Assembly: GCA_029962745.1 (NCBI GenBank) | Contig: CM057161.1 | Span: 4,986,887 to 5,050,886, forward strand | Direction: 5' to 3' | Length of the DNA stretch: 64,000 bases | Origin: Echinometra lucunter | Taxonomy: Eukaryota > Echinodermata > Echinoidea > Camarodonta > Echinometridae | Shown: positions 49,601 through 58,600 of the stretch, piece after piece | Layout of the letters: every line of letters begins with the position of its first letter | Position numbering within the stretch: the stretch's first letter is position 1 | Translations under genes and position numbers: made by a program | Notes under the pieces: generated by a model | Database searches by the model: none | Seen by the model: the letters and a program-made list of their open reading frames with translations, nothing else | What the model was told of the DNA's origin: nothing

Positions 49601-52600
49601 TGAACTTTGGTCTGGCAGCTTTAATATACCAAGGAGTTTTAAGAGCTGGAGTCCCAACTGGCAACAAATTATTTCAAGCAGCTGTCCCTTTCTAACGTTG
49701 CACAATGAAATCTACAGGTGAGCTGTTGCCTTTGATGTCTAGGTTCGATGCCGCCAACATAATGGGAAAGCTTGAGTAATGGTTTTTGTCACAAATAAAA
49801 TATTGTTAATATTTCACTTTTTATTTGAATTAACAGAGAGAAAATTGAACAGAGGATAAAAAAAAAAGAATACAAAAGCCTAAATGTGTTAAGAAATTTG
49901 CGTACGTCTCATGGTAGTAGTTTTAATTTGTGAAAAATAGTAAAAATTTTACGATCCTAAAACTCGCTATTTGACACCTTTCCGATTACTTCCTGCAAAC
50001 GAAAATAAAAAGTGAATTTGTTCAAATACAATTATTTATACGTCAGATTAGTGCCCACACATGCCCAGTTGAGTAATTTTGATTCATATTTCAGGAAATT
50101 TTGCACTATTTCCTTTCGCTTGCCTCCTGTAAAGGTAAACACTGTGTACTGCTCGTATTATCAGACGAGTGGTAGCAAAAAGTAATTGTCATTACAAAAG
50201 CATATTTCCCTTTGAAAATGGCCCATAAGTTTGAAGCCAGGCAGGAATCTTTTGTCTACGCATCTGCAGGGAATATCCAGTTAAGCACATGCCTGACATG
50301 TATTTTCTCCTGGCATCGAACATGGTACAAAGGGAATGAGTGACTCCAGCTCTTAAAGCTCCTTGATTATACGAAGTAATAACGTTCCATGCAGTTTATC
50401 CATGGAAATGACGTACTGTAATGCTGTTTGCAATCATTTCGAGGGTTTAGTGCAACAAAGGGCTATCTGCATTTTTCGGTCAAAATACAAACAAAAGTGT
50501 ATTGAATGTCAATACTTTAGAAAAGGCGCAACACGGCACGGCCGCTACTGCTTGGACTCGTGCGTGACTCGGCGTACGAGTCACGATTTCTGGGACCGAG
50601 TCCGAGTCCAAGTGAGAAAAACTGGATTCGAGTCCGAGTCCATACTTGAGTCACACAGCACGGTTCACTGATCAAGCAAAGCAATTACTCGGTCTCACAG
50701 ACTGAAAGAATATCATTCAAAATCCTCCTGGCTCTCTGTCATACGTGTACTTACTTAGGACATGAATCGGAGACAGCTTTCGCAGTCTAGATATGGGGTT
50801 TAGAAATCTATCGAAGTCCATTGTCATGGGCAGAACGGAGAAGTTATTATACTAGAACTGAATCAGTACCATAAGCATGAAGATCCAGTCATTCCACGTG
50901 GGTGTAGTGCTAAGCGGGAGTTGTATGAATGTGGTACTAAACCTGAACTTCTTTTTGCAGATAAGGGGCAAAGTCGATCTGTGGTTACTGATGCATTTCT
51001 TTAGCTGCCATTCTAATGCGTACATTCTAAATACCAGGAACCCATTGGTAATAATGGTTTCTCAGATTCTGACTCAAGAATTAGAAAAAAAAAAAGAATC
51101 TCACTATACAAATGAGAATGTGAACTTTGGTCTGGCAGCTTTAATGTACCAAGGAGTTTTAAGAGCTGGAGTCCCAACTGGCAACAAATTATTTCAAGCA
51201 GCTGTCCCTTTCTAACGTTGCACAATAGAATCTACATGTGTGCTATTGCCTTTGATGTCTAGGTTCGATGCCGCCAACATAATGGGAAAGCTTGAGTAAT
51301 GGTTTTTGTCACAAATAAAATATTGTTAATATTTCACTTTTCATTTGAATTAACAGAGAGAAAATTGAACAGAGGATAAAAAAAAAAGGATACAAAAGCC
51401 TAAATGTGTTAAGAAATTTGCGTACGTCTCATGGTAGTAGTTTTAATTTGTGAAAAATAGTAAAAATTTTACAATCCTAAAACTCGCAATTTGATACCTT
51501 TCCGATTACTTCCTGCAAACAAAAATAAAAAGTGAATTTGCTCAAATACAATTATTTATATGTCAGATTAGTGCCCACACATGCCCAGTTGAGTAATTTT
51601 GATTCATATTTCAGGAAATTTTGCACTATTTCCTTTCGCTTGCCTCCTGTAAAGGTAAACACTGTGTACTGCTCGTATTATCAGACGAGTGGTAGCAAAA
51701 AGTAATTGTCATTACAAAAGCATATTTCCCTTTGAAAATGGCCCATAAGTTTGAAGCCAGGCAGGAATCTTTTGTTTACGCATCTGCAGGGAATATCCAG
51801 TTAAGCACGTGCCTGCAGGATCGAACATCGTACAAAGGGAATGAGATGTGACTCCAGCTCTTAAAACTCCTTGATTACACGAAGTAATAACGTTCCATGC
51901 AGTTTATCCATGGAAATGACGTACTGTAATGCTGTTTGCAATCATTTCGAGGGTTTAGTGCAACAAAGGGCTATCTGCATTTTTCAGTCAAAATGAGGTT
52001 TTGATCAAAATGATCAATAAGAGACCAGGAACCCATTGGTAATAATGGTTTCTACAGCAAACTTTGCTACAGCAGGATATCACCCACAGTAGGTATGGCC
52101 ATCTGCATTAAACCAGTGTTTACAACATAACTTCATTGCAAGTTTTCTCAAAAAAGCCAAAAACACAGATAGCCCTTTGTTGCACTAAACTCTTGATTGT
52201 GTCCCTCTTTTCAATGGGTGGGGGGAGGGGGGGGGGGGTCTGTGTTGTGAATAAATACAACATAGTGTTAATCTTTTCATACGGCTACGAATGTCATTAA
52301 TGGTGCCCAGATGCTGAAAGGTTCTACTTTGTTATTTAAGAAATGCACTTAAAGGGGGTACCCGATGCTGAAACAACGTTCCTTCATTTAAAGAGCATGA
52401 TTTTATTAGCAGAAAATCATCTGCCTTAAGTTTAAAAAAAGTTGTGTTGCCAAGAAAAACCCCAAAATACGGTAAGATTTCAGTCTATTTTTGGCCCCTC
52501 AGCTGTGTCCTAGTTTCAATTGGGTACCCGCAATGACGTCATTGTGGTTACCAGTTCAGTGTTGGGTCCGAGACAGTCTCAGACAAGATAGAGACCGAGA

Positions 52601-55600
52601 CCGAGACAATTATCCCCGAGACAGAGACCGAGACAGAGACACCTGTGTCCAGAACAGCCGAGACCAAGACCAAGACCGAGACAAGATACGAAACACACAA
52701 TCACTGTCTCGAGACGTCTCAAGACACCCAACACTGTAAATGCTTGAGGATAATGCGGGGGGGAGGCTTACAGATGTGAGGCTTTTGCCATTTTTGTAAC
52801 ATAGTCAATGGGCTCCCGGCCGTCAATTCTGAATTTTGTTTACTTCTAGTTTTTTTCTGCATATGTATTTTGGTAGGTATTCTCTGATTGTTCAATAAAA
52901 TTTAAAATCTACAAGCTGTATTTAAAGGTATCCAACTCTGAATCTCTACTCTCTTTCAGGTTCTTTTTACTTTCAGAATGAAAACAATGTGCTTTATTCT
53001 ACAGATTGAAGTAAAGCAGTGAGATTAACTCATCAAAATTGAGCTCTTTTTCAGTGTCTTGCCAATGTCTCGGCCTCCGAGACACAAGACATTTCCCTTC
53101 GAGACAGAGACAGAGACCAAGACATTAGCGTCCGAGACCGAGACCAGACACACAATCACTGTCTCGAGACATGTCTCGAGACTGAGACATGTCTCAAGAC
53201 ACCCAACACCGGTGGTTTACCTTGCCGCGCAATTCTAGCAAAATGCGCGCAAGGTATAATACATATTGTACAGTCTAGCGCGCGCCACAACTGCAATGCG
53301 CGAAGCTGGGTAACTACATCTACGTCATACCTCATACTCAAATTTTTAAGTCAACCCTTGATTAATCACACATAATTTGCCAAAATGCATTGATTTCGAT
53401 TGAAAATCATCAAATTTTTAATGTTATTGTTCTTAGAATATTATTCTCGATTATGATCATACTAAATCATAACAACCCTCTCACCAGGCCACTACAATTC
53501 GACATGGTCGAGTTGTCCAGTGTGGGGTGCTTCGCTGGACAGCTCACCACACTTGCTCCCCTCATGATTTCATGAAGTAAATTCCCTCATTTTCATGTAA
53601 GTGGTCAATTACGATCAAATGAAATAAACTAAATAAAATAAACTAAATTCCCTCATTTCAGAATGAACTGTCATTTTAGTTATCGTGATTAAACAAATAA
53701 AGGATTTTTTTCAAGAAGTTGCACTGAAAGAATTAAACCACTGATGTAAAGTTAGTTTTGATGAAGGACCAATCACTGGAGGGGAAAGGTAAAATATTTT
53801 TTGTTTCAAGTTTCAAAGTTTATTTCCACTCAAGATTTTTAAAAATACATTCATTGAACTTACTAACTTAGATCACAACAGATTTAAAACATGATAAAAA
53901 AAAGAGAGAGAGAATGCACAAGAACAGTAAACAATAATAGAATAGACATACATTAAAAGAAACATGAGTGGGGATTGAATCAAAGATGGTTGGATTATCT
54001 TAGTAATTTCAACCCAGGAAACATACACACAAAAAAAAAAACAGGCAAAGTTGGAAACAGAAGTGCAAGAGAGAAAGAGAGAGAGAGAGAGAGAAAGAAG
54101 AATGAGCATAGAGAGGTGGAAAGAAAAAAAGGAAATCTTATTGAAGAGAAGAATCCTCAAAGAAGTGAAACAGTAATACCCCCGTCACACTTATTCGGAA
54201 TCAGCAGGAATCGAGCAGAACCAGCCGGAATGAAGAATTTTTAAAATTCGCGCCACATTCGGGAGGGAATTTCATATTGACCTAACTGCCGTTCGAATAC
54301 TTAGAACGTCCTTCAAACCAGCCTCGAATAACGTTCAAGAATTTAAACAGAATGCACCTCAAATACTTTAAATGTACTTCAAATGTACTTAGAATGTCCA
54401 GAGAGCATCAAGAATGCTGCCGGAATGGTTCCCAATAGGGTGTAAAGTGGTCACAGGAATCTAGAGAAGAGAGGATCTGCAACTATACAGGATTTCCAGG
54501 ATTTTCGTTTTTCTGCGATTCAACTCTCCCTTGAATGCGATCAGAATACTTCGAATGCTGTTGGAATGTCGTAAGAATATTCAGAATGCAGTCAGAGTGC
54601 AGTAAGAATGCACTTCAAATTCCATTTGATATTTCTCCACTTCGAATGTACCTCGAAAGTTTTGAACATGAGCAAAACATTCGGGCCGGCCACAAGAATG
54701 GACCCGAATACTTGCAATGCACTCAGAATGCAGTCAGAATTTTTAGAATGCACTTCGAATATCCAGGAATGTACAAAGAATTTTCATTCCGACGGCATTC
54801 CGGCTCATTCCGCCTCAAGTGTGACTAGGGTTTTAGGAAAATTTAAAGAATGAAAATACAAAAGGAAATGGAAATAATAGGCTACATAAGTAGCACAAAA
54901 GAACAATGTCAATTACAATCAGCTCCCTAGGGACCGGTGATCAAGCGGAAAACTGCTTGAATACATGTATATTTCTGGAACAACACACTTTTAAAGCAGG
55001 TGGCAGCAAATTCGAAAGCTAAGGCCCTGCGTAATGTAACAACTTCCAAGTTAACTTTGGGCATATCAAAATCATCTTTAAAACAGGTTGAGTATGAATG
55101 CATGACAGAGTTGGCAAGAAAGCATCGACATAATGATGAAGGCAGCAGCTTATGATGACATGAGTAAATAAGTCTAAATTCATACAAATCAAAAATATTC
55201 TTGAGCTTCAGCTGTCTAAAAAGGGATTTTCAAGAGAAATCGAAGCCCATAATGATACAAATATTACAATAAGACAAATACTGGCTTAGGCAAGAAATTA
55301 AGTTTGTTAGTGTTAATAATGTATATTCCTAGATACTTCTGAGCATATTGAGTCAGCTTGAGTATTCCATGTTAATTCTCCATATCGCAAATACGATATT
55401 CAATAGCAGAGGGTGATATATCCCCACAAAACACAGCGCAGACAAGGGCACTTCCGCTTTCCATACAAACATCATGGGTCGAGTCTTAACAAGTCCCATA
55501 AAAATTATAGTTTTTTAGCCCAGAAAATGCAAGCAACAAATTCCAATGCTACCTGCATAGATCTAATTAAAATTATCAGAAGAGTTTATGAAACCAACAA

Positions 55601-58600
55601 TAATTTCATCAAATGAGGGATTTGTTAACTTGGCTGTACATTTTCTGAGGAAGCCGATAGAAAACTTGTCAAATCATTGGTACTTGATTTGTATCTGCGC
55701 AAGTGCTGTCCTCTGCTGCGTGGTATGTGGGAAATGTTGCCCTCTACTGTTGAATTTCGTATTTGCGATACAGAGAATTGGTCAACAATTTAAACACCTA
55801 GAAATTTAGCATTGTTTACATTAGCAACTGTGGTATTATTCAAATAAACTTTTTCTTCTCTGACATTGACTTTCCGTTTGGTACAAATCATCTTGTTCGA
55901 TTAAATTTTCAACTGTAATTTAGTTTGTAATAATTTGATAAGATGATAATAATATTCATGTGACAGAAAAATTGTAGTGCCATCAGCAGAGAGAACAATG
56001 ACACACAATTCTTGCATTTCACAAACCTTGCGCCCTCATTCACTCTAACATGAGATGGGTCGATAACAGTACCATTAAAACCTTTAACAAGTCGCAGGCT
56101 TTTCTGCTCCTATTCTACTTGATTACAAACTTCTAACACTTCATATTTTCTCTGGGCCCAACTACTAACTCATTCCTCTTCTTCCCTGCACTTGGGACCC
56201 CTCAATCAGTTAAATATTTCTTAAATTGGTCAACTCTCACTCACAGCATGCACTATCCTGAAAACAGTTGTTGACCTGCGAGTTGGAAAATAGGCCTCTT
56301 ATGGTACAGACGTTGGTGGCGCATGTCTTGTGAAACGCGAGAATTGCCATGTTCCCTGTTATGACTAGTTCTTTAACCCATTCATGACAGAGGGTCCACA
56401 TTATGTGGTTTGGCCTAATAACTTTTGATGCAGAGCCCTAAATACTGTATCATACCAAATACATGAGACAATTCTAAAAAATTCTACACATACTGTGCCC
56501 ATCTTCGTTGCATCAATATTGGTTGTTTGATGCTGATAATTTTTTAAAGGAAAAAAGCATTAAAATCCTTAAATTGGCAATGCGATGAAAATGTTAAAAT
56601 TACTGTTTTTCCCTGCAAATTGGCAACTTTATGACTTCTCATCATACATTCTGTCAATTTATATTTATTTCAGATACATGATGTTTTATAAGAAAAATGT
56701 AGCAATAAAAGAAAAATGTTGGTGTTGCCAATTTGAAGAATAAAAGCTGATCAAATTAGGCTTTGAATAATTCCTGTCACGAATGGGTTAATCACAATTA
56801 ACAGCCTTAAATGACAATAATACTAAAATGAGGGAATTTAGTTCATGAGAATAAAAATGGAGGCGAGCTGCCCAGTCAAGCACCCCACCCTGGCCTGGAC
56901 AACTCAACACAGGCGAGTTGTCCAGGGTGGTGGGCAGGGGGGCTTTTCATGAAACAATTAGTCGGTGGTTCTCACCGACTAATTTGCTTTCAGCCAATCA
57001 GATGCGAGTATTTTCAGTAGCTTATAACATTTGTCGGTGATTTTCACCGACAAAACTCTTCATGAAACGCTCCCCAGGTTGTCATGTGTCGGGCTGTCCG
57101 CTGGACAAGTTGTCTAGGATTCGTACCATGACCCTGATCGGACACAGGTTTGAAAGAGTCAAATCTTCTGGATGATGTTAAAGGTTGGTCCCAGATGTAT
57201 ATAATTAAATGTGAATGAAACACTTCTGTAAAAAATCCATTTCAATTCAATTCAGTTCAATTCACTTATTTTCGTTCTCCATAAAGAGACACGAATATGA
57301 TACATGAATGATATACAAGATAAAAACTATGACATAAAAAGTAAAAACTAACTAAAGGTACATGACTAACATAAATAATAGGGCAGTTACCAAACCGCCG
57401 AACCGAACGGAAATTCGCCGAACATGACACTTCTGAACAGGACTGAACCAAACTGAACTCAAAGGCCTGGTTCAGCAGTTCAGCACTTTTAAATTATATG
57501 CAGGATCATTAATTTGGCCCTCGGTTAGGATCTTGTCCTGATTAACAGTTGGAGGTTGGTTGGTTGGTTTTGGGATTTAGAGGCGCTTCATTACTAAATT
57601 AGAATATTTTCACCTAGGTACACTGTGATTCTATTTAAAAAATTACTACATACATTTATTGGTGAAAGATTTCATGAATAAAAAATAGAAAACCACTAAA
57701 TAAAGTTAGTGTCTCATCTCTATTTTTATTCTGATAAATTTCATAATATTTGCCACCATAATTTTACTTGTTTTCCCCCCCCCAAATAATGTAAAAAAAC
57801 TAAAAATCTTGAAAATGTGCCCCAAAATTGTAATTGATTGTAATAAAATTGTAATCGATTACAACCATATTCGATCATAATAATAAATTTTTTTAAATCA
57901 CTGCTTTATTGATAATTTTTCCTTTTTTTTTCATTCCTCTCCTTTTTTTAATTATTAAATTTTTCTTTATTTTTTACTATCATTCAGTATTATTTGAAAA
58001 TAATCTTTCTCTTTGTCCAGAAAAGAAAATAAATAAAGAGTCATTAAATGCCCTATAAATTAAGTAACTATTTTTTGTCACACAAAATATTTTTATAAGA
58101 AACAGTGACTTCAGTTGCAGATTAAATGGTAAGGGTTCTGGTAGTCGTCCGATATCGGTATTTGGCCTTTTTTTTCTAGCCTACTGAACCCCGAACCAAA
58201 CCAAAGTTCAGAAAAAAAATTGCCCAACTCTGCCAAACCGAACCGAACATGTCACTACATAATAACATGATGTACATTAAAGAAACCATATACTCCAGGC
58301 ACATTTTATGGGAATTACAACAACATCCCCCCCCCTTGATCTGCCCTCATATAACGGACATGAAGTAAGGAGTCATGACAAATATTCCAGACAGTAGGCA
58401 CAGTTTTATTTACTAGTCTACAGTACAGGAAACATTGTCATTCATTCATTGGTCCTGAGGCCAGAGGGCTATGGCTATGAATATGAATTTTATAATAATA
58501 TGTTCATTCTGTACCTGTAATTTGTACACAGTCTGATAGTTAGGCCCAAAGACATTGGATTACAAGACAAATTACTCTCGCCTACTTCCGTAGTACGTTT

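Larger units (their letters stand above)
48967..51994. repeat. 1.5-kb head-to-tail tandem duplication
   Basis: Unit A 48967-50484 and unit B 50485-51994 are close copies throughout, from TGTATTGAATGTCAATACTT to CAAAGGGCTATCTGCATTTT. Each contains one candidate first exon of AADAT in minus orientation. Unit B has an extra CAGGAACCCATTGGTAATAA block near 51037, which also occurs at 52027, just past the end of unit B. Confidence 0.93.
53800..56060 (-). mobile_element. CR1/L2-like LINE remnant, interrupted twice
   Basis: On the minus strand, 55800-56060 reads as degraded reverse transcriptase: the YADD box is SADG in LSADGTTIFLSH, followed by a stop and by KVYLNNTTVANVNNAKFLGV. Further on, 54940-55180 gives YSCHHKLLPSSL and NSVMHSYSTCFKDDFDMPKV, the C-terminal pattern of CR1/L2/Jockey-type ORF2. 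The 3' end has AATAAACTTTGAAACTTGAA. Stops and indels show it is dead. It carries inserts at 54178-54831 and 55375-55779. Confidence 0.75.

Noticed and set aside
49414..51215. Similar plus-strand frames in both tandem units ending NKLFQAAVPF (93 and 112 codons)
   Set aside because: Shared because the DNA is duplicated; no recognised domain, one copy has an inserted repeat block, and they are antisense to the region upstream of AADAT first exons. Kept only as part of the duplication.
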